NCBI GenBank assembly: GCA_026419805.1 | Contig: JAOSLS010000056.1 | Coordinates: forward strand, 54,835-118,834 | Direction of reading: 5' to 3' | Origin: Ceratocystis colombiana | Taxonomy: Eukaryota > Ascomycota > Sordariomycetes > Microascales > Ceratocystidaceae | Length of the DNA: 64,000 nucleotides | Shown here: positions 31,429 through 42,095 of the stretch, piece by piece | Layout: each line of letters starts with the position of its first letter | Position numbering within the stretch: position 1 is the stretch's first letter | The notes under the pieces: generated by a model | The model's database searches: none | Told to the model about the DNA's origin: nothing | What the model saw: only the letters and a program-made list of their open reading frames with translations | Translations under genes and position numbers: made by a program

Positions 31429-31501
31429 GCCCGGTTAGCTCAATCGGTAGAGCGTGAGACTCTTAATCTCAAGGTTGCGGGTTCGACCCCCGCATTGGGC
31501 T
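31429..31501 (+). tRNA. trnK-CTT: tRNA-Lys (CTT)
   Basis: Acceptor GCCCGGT/ATTGGGC, D-arm AGCTCAATCGGTAGAGC, anticodon stem TGAGA/TCTCA with loop CTCTTAA giving CTT, T-arm GCGGGTTCGACCCCCGC. No intron. It lies downstream of SINE copy g. Confidence 0.96.
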
Positions 31502-31828
31502 CAATTCCCAATGCTCCAGTTCAACTGGGCCATTCGAACCTCCTCGGGACGTCTTTTTTTTTCTTTCCTTTTTGCCTTAGTCCGTGTTGTCTGGCCTGCG
31601 ATCCTTTCTTTGCATGTGTATGTATGCTCCTGGCTGAGGACAAGGAAGCTCGGACTTAGCTGCTCTTTTCTAGCTATGACCTCCTTTTTTTTTTTTTTTT
31701 CCCACTGGCATAAACTGCTAAAACTAAAAAGCCTGGACCCCCATATTGCTTCTCTCGAGCATTGAATACCGCATTCAATGTGGAATATCGTAGATCCCAA
31801 ATAAGCGGCTGGGACTGGGCTGGCGTGA

Positions 31829-31872
31829 CAAGACAAGACGAGACAAGACGAGACAAGACAAGACAAGACGAA
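31829..31872. repeat. Pentanucleotide tandem repeat (GACAA/GACGA)
   Basis: About nine pentamer units, mixed GACAA and GACGA, give a purine-rich strand. No coding role seen. Confidence 0.75.
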
Positions 31873-32165
31873 AAGCAAAAGCTGCTTGCGCACAAACTGG
31901 AGACAAGAAAGAATGCGTGCCGCTGTTGCAGATTTTCTTGTCATTTCAGGGGGAGAAAGAGCACTGGGGGTACTATATTTAGATAGGAAAATTGATACGA
32001 AAAAAAAGGCTCTGTCGGGATTTATGGCATCTGATACAGCCCATATCCCAAGGTCTAAGCCAGGGCAGGCCTGTAGTGGCGGTGGCGTGGTTCTGCTTGT
32101 CTAACATCGAAAATCCGATCCAAGGTAGACAAAACGAGGCAGGGCATAGGCACCCAGCCAGGTTA

Positions 32166-32230
32166 TTTTGGGGGAGGGGGAAGGGGAAGGGGAAGGGGAG
32201 GGGGGAGAAGGGAGAAAAGGAAGGGGGGGG
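32166..32230. repeat. G-rich purine tract
   Basis: Runs of 4-8 G separated by A or AA on the plus strand (GGGGGAGGGGGAAGGGGAAG). The pattern satisfies the simple G-quadruplex rule and could also form triplex DNA. Function is not known. Confidence 0.6.
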
Positions 32231-32877
32231 CGTGTTCGTGTGGTAGCTTCGGTTGTCTAAGATGCGACTCGACGGGGCTGGTCCCAAGACTCTGGGCCCT
32301 GAAGTGGGGGCTGTAGATTGTATAAGAAGGACGTGATGGAATCTCGTTGTTTATCGCAAGAGTTCGTTTGGAAGATCATCAGCATTCACGATCATATTCA
32401 CCACTCTTTTTTCCTTCCTTTTTTCTTTTTTTTTTTTTCTTTTCTTTTCTTTCTCTTTGTGCATTTACTTCACTTCTTTGTCTACTTTTTATTCTTCATT
32501 TATTTTCTTGACATCTATTTAGCACTTCTTTTGCGTACTATTCACACTTTTGGTATCTACTACTATCCGGTCTCTATCATCAACTTCTCGGCCTATTTTT
32601 CTCCTCGTCCATTACTTTTTCGTCTCTATTTTATATTTCTTCCTGCACATATTATACCCTTGTCTCTATTCCACTCTACTTCTCTGTCCATTTTTACTTG
32701 TTTATTATCTTTCGGTACCTATTATATATCCTCCATTCGACTATATACCACCCCACTGTCTCTATTCTTCCATCTTCTACGTCTTATACGCCTTTTCTGT
32801 CTATACACCAACTAAACAGTAAGCTTTCTCCCCAACACGCTACACAGGTTCGTTTATTAACATCGCATCAGGCCAAC

Positions 32878-33200
32878 ATGTCCGCCTCTATCATTACTGC
32901 CGCCATGCTAGCTGCTACCAAAGGCGTCTTTGCAGCCAGTAGTCCCGTGCGCCCATAAATATGGACACAGCGGGACTTGGTGCTACCAGCAAAGACACCC
33001 CAAGCTGCTACCCGCCCAACAGCCTAGCCAGCTCTACATACAGCATTTGCGTCATCCCCGTCGACAAGGACTCTTGCGTTGACAAGGACTCTTGCATCGA
33101 CACTGACGCGCTGAGAAAGTGCCTCGACGAGGCTACTCTCTGCCATACCATTTCTGGATATGGAAAAGAGGGGCTTGTGTTGCAATGGGCTGGACCCTGA
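32878..33200 (+). pseudogene. Frameshifted small secreted cysteine-rich protein gene
   Basis: A start at 32878 opens MSASIITAAMLAATKGVFAA, a good signal peptide, but the frame stops at 32958 after 26 residues. Another frame (32961-33200) then encodes a cysteine-containing segment with C at regular intervals: PSCYPP, SICVIP, DSCVDKDSCIDT, RKCLDE, TLCHT. The signal peptide and the Cys-rich part are 3 bp apart in different frames. No intron of plausible length joins them. Either a frameshift broke a secreted protein gene, a sequencing error is present, or they are unrelated frames. The strong pyrimidine-rich leader upstream supports a once-expressed gene. Confidence 0.45.
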
Positions 33201-33667
33201 GCGCATCGATGAGGGGCCGCCGGGCCAATCCATCAACTCGCAGTTCCAACTACCCGGCATGTCTTCCCGGCTCCAAGTGCCATCTAAATTATGGATGACC
33301 TGGAAGCTTGGTCCCATGGCCGCCATGTTGCTGTTTTCTTGTTCATTTTTTACCACCTGTACATTTAGCTTTCTTTTCTTTGGTGATTGCTGTTACTCCA
33401 ATATTTTGTAATAAACTCTTGATGGCTTTGTTGCAGTTCGTGGTCGTTGTTGTATAAGTGAACGCTATGGTCAGAAGATACAAAGGTACATACTAGGTCA
33501 CGTGACCAACACCAGCGGGCCCACTTGAATATGGGCCCACTCGAGAGTATCCTGTTTACAGGCGGTGTTTAGGTGTTGCTAGACATAAGGCTCCGTGCAC
33601 CTACGGCTAGAAAGAAATTGACTTTACTAGGCGTAACGAGTAAAACCACGCTTTTGTCTAATTCGCC
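33201..33667 (+). promoter_or_regulatory. Upstream region of the ribokinase gene
   Basis: Non-coding. It contains a 12-bp perfect palindrome (33496-33507) and two copies of GGGCCCAC (33518-33525 and 33533-33540), about 130-170 bp before the start codon. The 3' flank of the broken secreted-protein gene is at the left. Confidence 0.4.
33496..33507. promoter_or_regulatory. E-box palindrome GGTCACGTGACC
   Basis: Perfect 12-bp palindrome centred on CACGTG with RTCAC on both sides, the preferred form for Cbf1/USF-type bHLH factors. It lies 161 bp upstream of the ribokinase start. Factor identity is inferred from the motif only. Confidence 0.5.
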
Positions 33668-34624
33668 ATGGCTTCTCCTCCTGTCATTGCCGTCATAGGC
33701 TCTCTCAACGCTGACTTGGTCATGTACACGCCGTACATCCCCAAGGCCGGCGAAACCATGACTGCACATACCTTCCACACGGGTCTCGGCGGGAAGGGTG
33801 CCAACCAAGCAGTCGCTTGTGCTAAGCTGTCACGCACTAGCGGGTCGCCGTCACCGTCATCGAAGTCAGCATCGGCTGTAGTGCGCATGATTGGCGCTGT
33901 GGGCAACGATACCAATGGCCGGAACATGCTCGAGGGCCTTGCGGGCTACGGCGTCGACGCTTCAGATGTAACCGTGGTCGAGGGGGTTTCGACGGGCGTG
34001 GCGATTATTCTGGTCGAGGATAACGGGGAGAACCGCATCTTGCTCTCGGCCGGCGCGAATCATACAGTCACGCCGGATGCATTCGAGAAAGGGTTTCCGG
34101 GCCCTAAGCCGGACATGATTATTATGCAGCTTGAAATCCCGATGGAGACTGTGTTAAAGTGCTTGATTATGGCGCGCCGCGAGAACATTCCTGTTATTCT
34201 CAACCCAGCACCAGCTCAGGCCATTCCGGCTGAGCACCTGAAGGGCCTGGAGCACATTATCGTCAACGAGACTGAAGCGATGATTATGACAGGATGCGAC
34301 GAGAGCCTGCTGAAGACGGCCAAGGGCCTGGAAGCGGCTACGAAGATTCTGAAAGATGCTGGTGTGCAGAACGTGGTGATCACGCTAGGTGGACAGGGTG
34401 TCTTTTATTCGGCAGCAGACGGCACAAACGAGCTGGTCCCGGCTGAAAAGGTGCAGGTGGTTGATACGACCGCTGCAGGCGACACGTTTGTGGCGGTGTA
34501 TGCACTGGAGATAGCCAAGGGCAGCACTCTAGGACAGGCTGTGTTGCTGGCGAACAAGGCGGCTTCGAAGACTGTCCAGAAGAAGGGAGCACAGGAGTCG
34601 ATTCCGTGGCTGGATGAGTTGTAG
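33668..34624 (+). CDS. RBK1: Ribokinase
   Basis: PfkB-family carbohydrate kinase that phosphorylates D-ribose to ribose 5-phosphate with ATP, in the cytosol. Intronless frame of 318 residues, close to the usual 300-330. The sugar-binding start reads VIGSLNADLV (residues 9-18). The first PfkB signature GLGGKGANQAV is at about 39-49. NPAPAQ lies in the middle. The second signature DTTAAGDTF at about 264-272 has the anion hole AAGD and the catalytic Asp; this AAGD variant also occurs in bacterial ribokinases. An insertion rich in Ser/Pro follows the first signature (SGSPSPSSKSAS). Other PfkB sugar kinases are possible, but GGKGANQA plus NPAPA favours ribokinase. Confidence 0.93.
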   Translation: MASPPVIAVIGSLNADLVMYTPYIPKAGETMTAHTFHTGLGGKGANQAVACAKLSRTSGSPSPSSKSASAVVRMIGAVGNDTNGRNMLEGLAGYGVDASDVTVVEGVSTGVAIILVEDNGENRILLSAGANHTVTPDAFEKGFPGPKPDMIIMQLEIPMETVLKCLIMARRENIPVILNPAPAQAIPAEHLKGLEHIIVNETEAMIMTGCDESLLKTAKGLEAATKILKDAGVQNVVITLGGQGVFYSAADGTNELVPAEKVQVVDTTAAGDTFVAVYALEIAKGSTLGQAVLLANKAASKTVQKKGAQESIPWLDEL

Positions 34625-35511
34625 GGGATAGAAACGAAGAGGAACGGAGAAGATGCTGGACGGTACACGGGAAAGTGCGTAGTTGGATATTAGGTATGTA
34701 GAGCACTGTATGTATGCGACAGTGGATTGATTTGATGTATCGATGGTTGGCTTTTAGCGATGTATCATGTTGCGTTTTGTACTACCATTAACTGTGACCG
34801 ACAGATGGGGACAGCTGCAGGGACGCAGATGTCAGCTGTCCGACAGCCCCACTTCTTGTGTTTCCATAAGCTTCCGTAGTAAACTCTAACGTGAAAGAGA
34901 AGAGCACAATATCACGACGGCGCGAAAAATTGAGAAAAAAAAGAAAAAAAAAAGATAGAAGGAAAAAAAAAGAAAACACGGGGAACAAGAGGGCAAATAT
35001 AATTTTGCGCTTTGAAATATTGCTAGCTGCTTGCTTTTGTCATTTTTGTCTTCTTTGAATCGTGAGACTGCTGTGCTCTGCTGTCTCTCATTCGCCAGTT
35101 CATCGTCACACCACGAATATTTCCTTTTTTTTATTTCCATTATTTTGTTTTTTTCCCTTCACATTCTTGGCTTTTCTCCCCTCATTTTTCTTCCTTTTCC
35201 TAGTTCATTTTATTTTATTTTCGGGACGCCGTGACAATACCAAGCTCATTGTACTCTGTTTTTTTTCTCCTTTTTGCACATCTTTCATTCCCTAAAAGCA
35301 TTTATTCTCGTTTTTGCCCCGTCTTCATTATTTTTACACGTCTAGTCTACAGAGAGCTATTCGCTCGCTCACTCGTCCGCTTAACCTGCCCCTCTCTCCC
35401 TTGTCGTCGTCAGCCCGCCCCGAACCTAGACTGACTCTCCTTCACTGTCTGCTACCCCTATCGTTGACTCGACTCCGTTTTGCTCCCCAACAGGCTCGCC
35501 GCTGAATCGCA
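34625..35511 (+). promoter_or_regulatory. Upstream region and leader of DOT1
   Basis: Non-coding. Purine-rich on plus around 34900-34980, then strongly pyrimidine-rich from about 35100 to the DOT1 start, a typical fungal leader. The ribokinase 3' UTR lies at the left. No other gene was seen. Confidence 0.4.
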
Positions 35512-37297
35512 ATGTCGCTTTTTCGAGGCAAGACAAAATTCAAAGCCGATCCGCCCAAGATCCGCATTGAGCGCGTCACCGTCGAACGCCCCAAATCTGC
35601 CAAGTCCGTTGCTCCGTCAGCTTCGGCTACCTCAAGACCCGGTGGTAGTGTGAACGGGGGCGCGACTCCGTTTGCCGCCCGTAAAAAGCAGCTGACATGT
35701 ACCGCTTCCTCATCCTCCACCCCGTTATATACACCATCGTCGTCTGTCTCGCCGCGTTCATCTCCAAACCCCTCGACCTCATCCCGCTTGCCATCTCGCG
35801 CGTCCTCGTCCTCGGCTGCTGCCACCCCCTCCTCCACTTCCGCTTCGGCCCCGACTTCGACTCCCTTGGCTCTCTCACGCCGCCCCCGCATCGCCTCGCC
35901 GCTAGCTTCCGAGTCGTCCGATGATCATCAACTTCGCAAGCGCAAGGCCGGCAGCGCGCAGCCGCGCAGTCCATCTCGTGTCATGTTTGATTCTAGTTCA
36001 GAGAGCGAAGATGATGACAACTGGCTGGATGCTATCGGTATGAGCAATCGTAAGAAGCGTGCGCGGATGGCGGTCGAAGATGACCCGAATCGCGTGATAA
36101 TCGAGCGGGGTGCCTATGACGACCTCGCGCGGCAAAAAGGCAAGTTGCCGCTTATCCATGCGGCCGATCTTGCATCTTTGGCCCTCAAGTGCACGCCAGT
36201 CCTTGGCGCAAAACCTGACCAGGTTTGTGTAGAACTACAGTATCCGAGCTTGTACCCTCGAGAAAGGTACGCACTTATTTCTATATGTCTTGCATTGCCT
36301 TGGCTTTGTTTCCCTCTCACCTCTCTTGGCTAGTCGGTTAGCTCACACTTTGTTTGTTCCCCTCTCCAGGTACGAGCTTGTCCGCGGAAAAGACAAAATT
36401 GACGCCGTATCGAGCATTATCGACGTGGTTCAGCATGTAGCCGACAACTACCTTACCTGCGAGCAAGCTCGCCCTTTTATCGACGGCCACAATGGCATCG
36501 TGCGTCGCCTCACTAAAGCCTCCAACCAAAAAGTCCAAGACCTTGTGCTTTTCAAAGATGCCCTCGCCGAATACAACAAGCGCCTACGGGGTCTAGTTCG
36601 CGACGGCACTATTATCAAGAATCTGGAGGCTAAGCACGGCCTGCCCAGTGACTTTGTCTCCTTCATCCTGACCCAAGTGTACGACCGTACGGTAGCGCCC
36701 AAGGTTGAGCTTCTCAGCAAGTATGAGAACGGCAGCGACAATGTCTATGGCGAGCTTTTAGCACCATTCATCACCGAAATTTTGGTAGAGAAGTTGCGCA
36801 TGAAATCAAATCAGGTATTTGTAGACCTGGGCTCTGGTGTAGGCAACGTCGTCATCCAGGCGGCCCTTGAAATTGGCTGTGAAAGCTGGGGCTGCGAGAT
36901 GATGGAGAACGCGTGTAATCTCGGTGATGCTCAAGTGCGCGAGTTTAAGGCGCGCTGTCGGTTGTGGGGCCTGAGCGCTGGTCGCGTGCGACTGGAACGC
37001 GGGGACTTTCGTCGCAATGCGCGCATTCTCGATGCCCTCAAACGCGCAGATGTCATTCTCGTCAACAACCAGGCTTTCACATCGCAGCTCAACGACGACC
37101 TGGTCCGCATGTTCCTCGATCTTAAGTCAGGCTGTAAAATCATCTCGCTCAAGACGTTTGTGCACGACCATAAAAGCTCGCATAACATCAATGACGTTGG
37201 GAGCACGATCCTTGACGTCGAGGATCATACATATCCCTCGGGGTATGTGAGTTGGACAAATGCCGGTGGCAGCTTTTGTATCTCAACTAAGCGATGA
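35512..37297 (+). CDS. DOT1: Histone H3 lysine-79 methyltransferase Dot1
   Basis: Non-SET methyltransferase that uses S-adenosylmethionine to methylate H3K79 on nucleosomes. Exons are 35512-36266 and 36370-37297 (intron 103 nt), 560 residues. The N-terminal 170 residues are Ser/Pro-rich and disordered, with basic clusters (LRKRKAG, SNRKKRARM) that may bind the acidic patch or DNA. The catalytic domain is at about 285-560: YGELLAPFITEIL, AdoMet motif FVDLGSGVGNVV (about 402-413), the acidic partner GCEMMENA, and LVNNQAF (about 479), the Dot1 hallmark. The C-terminus ends right after the fold (GGSFCISTKR), as in yeast Dot1. The start is the first ATG after a CT-rich leader. Confidence 0.96.
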
Positions 37298-37798
37298 TGG
37301 CAACTAGGAAGGCAGATGAGAGAAAGAGAGGACTGTCATGGTTTCTTTCTATCTTGGTTTCCTACGCATTAAGTCGCTCTTTGTTCCTCCTACGCATCAT
37401 GTTTGCCTTTGGTATTTTCTTTGTTTCGGCAGCTTGTTTCTTTTGTTTGACAAAATATCCCCCTCTGCGATGATGACATCATATTTTTTTTTACCTACCC
37501 CTTGACAGCTTTTCTTTCGTTTTACTTACTTCCCTACCTTCCCACTCTTCTTCTACCCATCCCCTCATACTCCTCTTCTTCTCATGTGTGTATTTATGTC
37601 ATGTGTACGTTAAACCATTACTTGCGCCTTCTATCCTACTTTGGGCCCATCCTCCCCTCCTACCAAACATCCCCAATGATACCACCATCCATGCCCGCTT
37701 GTCTCGTTGCTGATTCACTACATCGTTTATAATTGCTTTCATATATTTGGCTGTGTCCACTGATAACTGTCTGCGTGGCTGTATGTGTGTTTTCCCCG
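37298..37798. other. Convergent 3' region between DOT1 and ATG16
   Basis: About 500 bp, pyrimidine-rich on plus, holding the 3' UTRs of both genes. No additional gene seen. Confidence 0.45.
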
Positions 37799-38609
37799 TC
37801 ATTGCGGCCTCGTGCTGCGTGTACTGTGTTCTGCTCGCTTTCGTCGCTCTGGTAATGGTGTTTCGTTTGATCGTAATGCGTCGTCGACTGGCCCTTCCTG
37901 ATGTTGTGCCTTGTAATTTAGAAAGCGCTGTATTAGTTGTTTGTTTTCGGCTTTGACTGAGTCACGCTCTTTTTCAGCTACTGTCAACTGCAGATTGATG
38001 GTGATCATTTCGTCTTGGAGATGCTATACCGAGGAAAAGCTTGTTAGTACTGCAACTGACACCGATTTAAGCAGGGACAACACACATCTAGAAGGCGCCT
38101 TTTCTCTTGCAGCTCATCTTTTAAATCGTGCGTCTTTGTTGTGCTTTGTGCATGTTCGCTCTTGAGCTGCGTTAGACTTTGTAAGTCGCTGCGTGTTTTT
38201 GCGCGTAGTTGTTCGAGCTCTGTCTCGGCTGTGCGTAGCCGGGCTTCATAGTTGGAATTTTTGCGTAAGGATTCAGTGAGATCGCGCTGCAGCTCAAGTG
38301 CCGTTTGGTCCCCAAATGCAGCTTTCGATGGGGACGACTTTGTGTGAGTACGAGAAGTGGAGGTCGGAGTCCGTGAAAGAAGAGCGTTCTCGGCTTCGAG
38401 AACGGCAATGCGGTCGGCAAGGTTGGCGCCTGCGAAGATAGAATATACTCAGGCTGTTAACATATATGTTAAGGACGTTGTCGCCATCATCATCGGAGCT
38501 TACAGGCATCTAGTAGGCCATGGTCATCGGGCTGACGTTTTTCCGCCTCATCTAATGCGCGAATGTAGTCTTGGCGCCAGTCGGAGCGTGTTGATAAGTA
38601 GCGTGACAT
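37799..38609 (-). CDS. ATG16: Autophagy protein Atg16
   Basis: Atg16 dimerises through a coiled coil and binds Atg12-Atg5, placing this E3-like complex on the phagophore for Atg8 lipidation. Three exons on the minus strand: 38504-38609, 38086-38429 and 37799-38023, 224 residues, introns of 74 and 62 nt with GT-AG ends. The N-terminal Atg5-binding helix reads WRQDYIRALDEAEKRQ. It is followed by a coiled coil with regular Leu/Glu/Lys spacing (LADRIAVLEAENALL, LRTAETELEQLR). The family-typical end is DELQEKRRLLDHLQDEM, then LQLTVAEKERDSVKAENKQL. The usual ENKELVDRW appears here as ENKQLIQRF. The WD40 domain of animal ATG16L1 is absent, as in other fungi. It is divergent from VPS16, with 338 bp between the starts. 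Confidence 0.9.
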
Positions 38610-38947
38610 GGCTCAGAAACAAAGATAGGTGGTATAGAAAAAAAGGCTGGGGTTGCCGTAGGCTATAGATATATTCAAGTTCAAGATTGGGGCTTGAAAT
38701 AACCATCTAACCCACGACGTCATAATGGTAAGCCCACATTTGCTACCAGCCCTATAAACCGGTATAGCCGATATTTAGCCGCAGACAGCTCACAGGAGCT
38801 TTGAACCCTGACCTCACAAGCTTCAGCCTTGCTAACTGCTAGCCTCATGATGACAACCCCTACGATTCTTGCTTGTTGGGACGCTCAGTAGACTGGCGGC
38901 TTTGGACCAATTCTACACCGACCCGCTGTCTTTTTTCTCCGTCAACT
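38610..38947. promoter_or_regulatory. Shared ATG16/VPS16 upstream region
   Basis: A 338-bp interval between divergent genes. It contains a SINE tail remnant at 38656-38685. No TATA box stands out. Confidence 0.45.
38656..38685 (+). repeat. SINE tail remnant
   Basis: Reads GTAGGCTATAGATATATTC followed by AAGTTCAAG, which matches the last 30 bp of the SINE family (GTAGACGTTAGATATATTC in the copy at 31047). It is severely 5'-truncated. Confidence 0.5.
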
Positions 38948-41761
38948 ATGGACGCCGCACAGCCGAGAACAAACTGGGAGCGACTTGGCGATAAGTGGTA
39001 TCGCAAGATTCAGCTGTACACCGAAGTGTTTGACCAGGATCTTAATCTCGACAACTACGTCATCGCTGCTGCGTCATATGGCGGGTCCTTGGGTAGGTCT
39101 GAAATCGGGAACCTCTCTCGCCGGGAAGCACAGGCCCTAAAACTAACAGGTGGATGCTAGCGCTCTGGAAGGACGACACTAAGTTGATAGCGTACCAAGC
39201 CGGCAAGTCCTCGAAGCACAGTATCGACATATACAGCTATGCCGGCAAGCCGCTGCGCCAGATTCCGTGGGACAACGGCACAATAAAGGGCCTGGGGTGG
39301 TCAGAGGATGAATTACTACTAGTAGTCATGCCTGAGGGTACAGTGCGCTGCTACGACTACCAGGGCGAGTTCACACAATTTACTCTTGGCCACGGCGCAG
39401 AAAACTACGGTGTGGTATCATGCAAGTGAGTAGCAGCCCCGAATATGTAGAGCAGAGAGGTAGACACTGACCTATTGTCTTATATAGATTCTATGGCCAG
39501 GGCTTGGTAGCCCTCCTCGGAAACAACACCTTAATATCCGTAGCTTCATACTCGGAGCCACGGCCAAAACCGCTCGCCCCAGTACCCAACGGCACTGTTC
39601 ATGCATGGGCCATTGTGCCACCTAACCACACATTATCACGCTCCGTGGAGGCTCTAGTTAGCCTGGAGAACACGATTTACTGTGTCGATGCTACGGATTG
39701 CGAGGATCGTTTCTTAGATATTGGCCCGTTTAGCCACATAAGTGTTTCACCCAATGGCCGTCGCGTTGCATTGTATACAGTGGGCGGCATTGCACATGTC
39801 GTTTCCAGCGATTTCCAGGAGAGGTTCGTCGAGCATAATGCTAACTCGGAAATTCCACCAAAGCATGTTGAGTGGGCGGGCAGTGATGCGGTCATTGCAT
39901 GGGAGGATGAGGTTCACATTATCGGGCCAGATGATACATCTGTAACGTATCTTTATGATACAAACCGTGTGCACGTAATATCAGGTGCGTGTTCTCTCCC
40001 GATCGCCTGTTTCGGTCTCGAGTTTGACTTCCCTTATGAACCACAACAGTTATGCTAACACAGGGTAGAGCATGATGGGGCTATTGTCCTCACTAATGAC
40101 GTCTGCGAATTTATCCAAGAAGTCCCCCCAGAAACAAATCAAGTGTTTGGACAGTTTGCAGAGTCAACACCAGCGTCTATTCTTCTCGACGCCGTGGCCC
40201 AGCTGGAGCTGCAATCGCCCAAGGCCGATGACTACATCCAGCTGATTCGGGGTAGCCTGACCGAGGCTGTAAATACTTGTGTATGTTCTTGGGCTTTATA
40301 TTCACACATCGTTCATATTCCTTTTCTCACAATTCATAGGTCAATGCCGCTGGCTGCGAGTTCGATATTCACTGGCAAAAACAACTCCTTAAAGCTGCCT
40401 CCTTTGGAAAGTCAGTACTGGATCTTTATAACAGCGATGACTTTGTTGACATGTGTGAAACCCTCCGTGTGCTCAATGCTGTCCGCTTTTTCGAGATTGG
40501 CATGCCCTTATCTATTGAACAGTTCCACCGCCTCACTGCCGAACGTCTGGTAGAGCGGTTACTGTGTCGAAATGAATATTTGCTTGCCCTGAAAGTAGCA
40601 CAATATCTTCGTATTCCTACTGATGGCATATACGTGCACTGGGCCACGGCAAAAGTTAAAGTCGGCAAGGAGGATGACGAGACTGTTTGTAGGCTGATTG
40701 TTGAAAAGTTGCAAGGTCGGCCTGGGGTTTCGTTCGAGGAGATTGCCCGTGCAGCTTATGGTGAAGGGCGAGGGCGTTTGGCAACCCAGCTTTTAAACCA
40801 CGAGCCGCGCGGTGGCCGTCAAGTGCCTCTTCTTTTGGCCATGGAGGAGGATGAACTCGCCCTTGACAAGGCTATTGAGAGTGGCGACACGGACCTCATG
40901 CTTTTTGTGCTCCTGCAGCTCAAAGCCAAACTGCCTCTGGCCGCCTTTTTCCGTCTTTTAAACACACGACCAACGGCCAGTGCGCTCATTGAAACATTGG
41001 CGATCCGTGAGGGCGATAATTCCCTCCTCAAGGATCTGTACTACCAGGACGACCGGCGTATGGATGGTGCTATTGTCTTCCTGCGTGAATCTCTGGATCA
41101 GCCAACGTCACGAATTGCTGCTGACAAAATTGCGTTGGCGGCCAAGATCCTGGCCGAGTCCAAGGAAAGCAACTTTGAGCTGCACTCACTCAAGGAGTCG
41201 ACCATGCTGCTGAGAACACAGGAAGCGCTGGGCCGCGATTTGACGGATGAGTTTACTGGGCTTAGTGTCAATGAGACCATGTTCCAGCTGATCAAACTGG
41301 GCAATTTCGGCAAGGCAAAGAAGCTACAGAGCGAGTTTAAGATTCCCGAGAAAGTAGCTTGGTGGATCAGGCTTCGAGCACTTATTGCTAAGCGCGACTG
41401 GGCCGAGATCACAGAGATTTCGAAGCAGCGTAAAAGCCCTATTGGCTGGGAGGTAAGTCTTTCGCTTTCTCATATTTGCGCATTCTTTCCCTTGTTAACA
41501 ACCAACTAGCCATTTTATAATCTCTCGCTACAGGCAGGAAACCCCCGCGTTGCAGCTATGTTCATCCCGAAATGCACGACATTAGGCCCAGGCATGACAA
41601 TCTCCATGTACGAGAAGTGTGGATTAAAAGTCAAGGCTGCCGAAGAGGCTGTGCGGCTGCGTGACGCTGATGCGTATGTGCGTATTTTGCAGGCGGCAGG
41701 CCGGGGGACCGAGGAGGGCCGGGAGATTGAACGGTTAGGAGCAACGGTGTTTAAGCGGTAG
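38948..41761 (+). CDS. VPS16: Vacuolar sorting protein Vps16 (HOPS/CORVET core)
   Basis: Class C Vps subunit. With Vps33 it forms the core of HOPS and CORVET, which tether and help fuse endosomes and vacuoles. Exons: 38948-39092, 39161-39425, 39488-39984, 40069-40280, 40340-41452, 41510-41761, giving 827 residues, the usual length. All five introns are 57-84 nt. The N-terminal beta-propeller domain (about 1-410) includes NWERLGDKWYRK and ALWKDDTKLIAYQ. The C-terminal alpha-solenoid includes FDIHWQKQLLKAASFGKS, LDLYNSDDFVDMCETLRVLN and AGNPRVAAMFIPKC. The last acceptor is placed at 41509 because it restores GWEPFYNLSLQAGNP, which later AG choices would lose. Confidence 0.95.
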
Positions 41762-41973
41762 AGGCAGAGAGAAAGGAAGATAAGAGTCTGCATTTGCTCG
41801 CGTTCTACATTTCCTGACAGCATAGTGTCGTCTATATTAAGCGTCTAATAAAATAAACGTGGGTTAAAAAGATTGGGCATTAGTTCCCCTCGCTAGGACT
41901 CAACAAAAAGGAGCCAGATGCCCACGAAGCCTCTACAAGTATCCAGATAGATCGGAAGCAAAAAAGTTATTGA

Positions 41974-42095
41974 TGCTCCGAGTGAGGGTCGAACTCACGA
42001 CCTTTGGATGGCATTTTACATTACGGATGACTTCCAGAGAAATCAGACTCCTCATGAATTATGAGACCACTGCGCTACCACTGCGCCATCGAAGC
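41974..42095 (-). tRNA. trnM-CAT: tRNA-Met (CAT, elongator), with intron
   Basis: Minus strand. Acceptor GCTTCGA/TCGGAGC, D-arm GCGCAGTGGTAGCGC, anticodon loop CTCATAA giving CAT, T-arm GTGAGTTCGACCCTCAC, discriminator A. The intron is 42010-42059 (50 nt). The body resembles fungal elongator tRNA-Met. It lies between the 3' ends of VPS16 and RRP5. Confidence 0.93.

Larger units (their letters stand above)
31502..32877. other. Intergenic sequence with pentamer repeats, purine tract and pyrimidine-rich leader
   Basis: GACAA/GACGA pentamers occur at about 31829-31872 and a G-rich purine tract at 32166-32230. A very long pyrimidine-rich plus-strand stretch runs from about 32400 to 32820 with TATATA-like steps near 32722-32746. 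The last part looks like a strong fungal promoter and leader for the broken secreted-protein gene at 32878. Confidence 0.45.
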
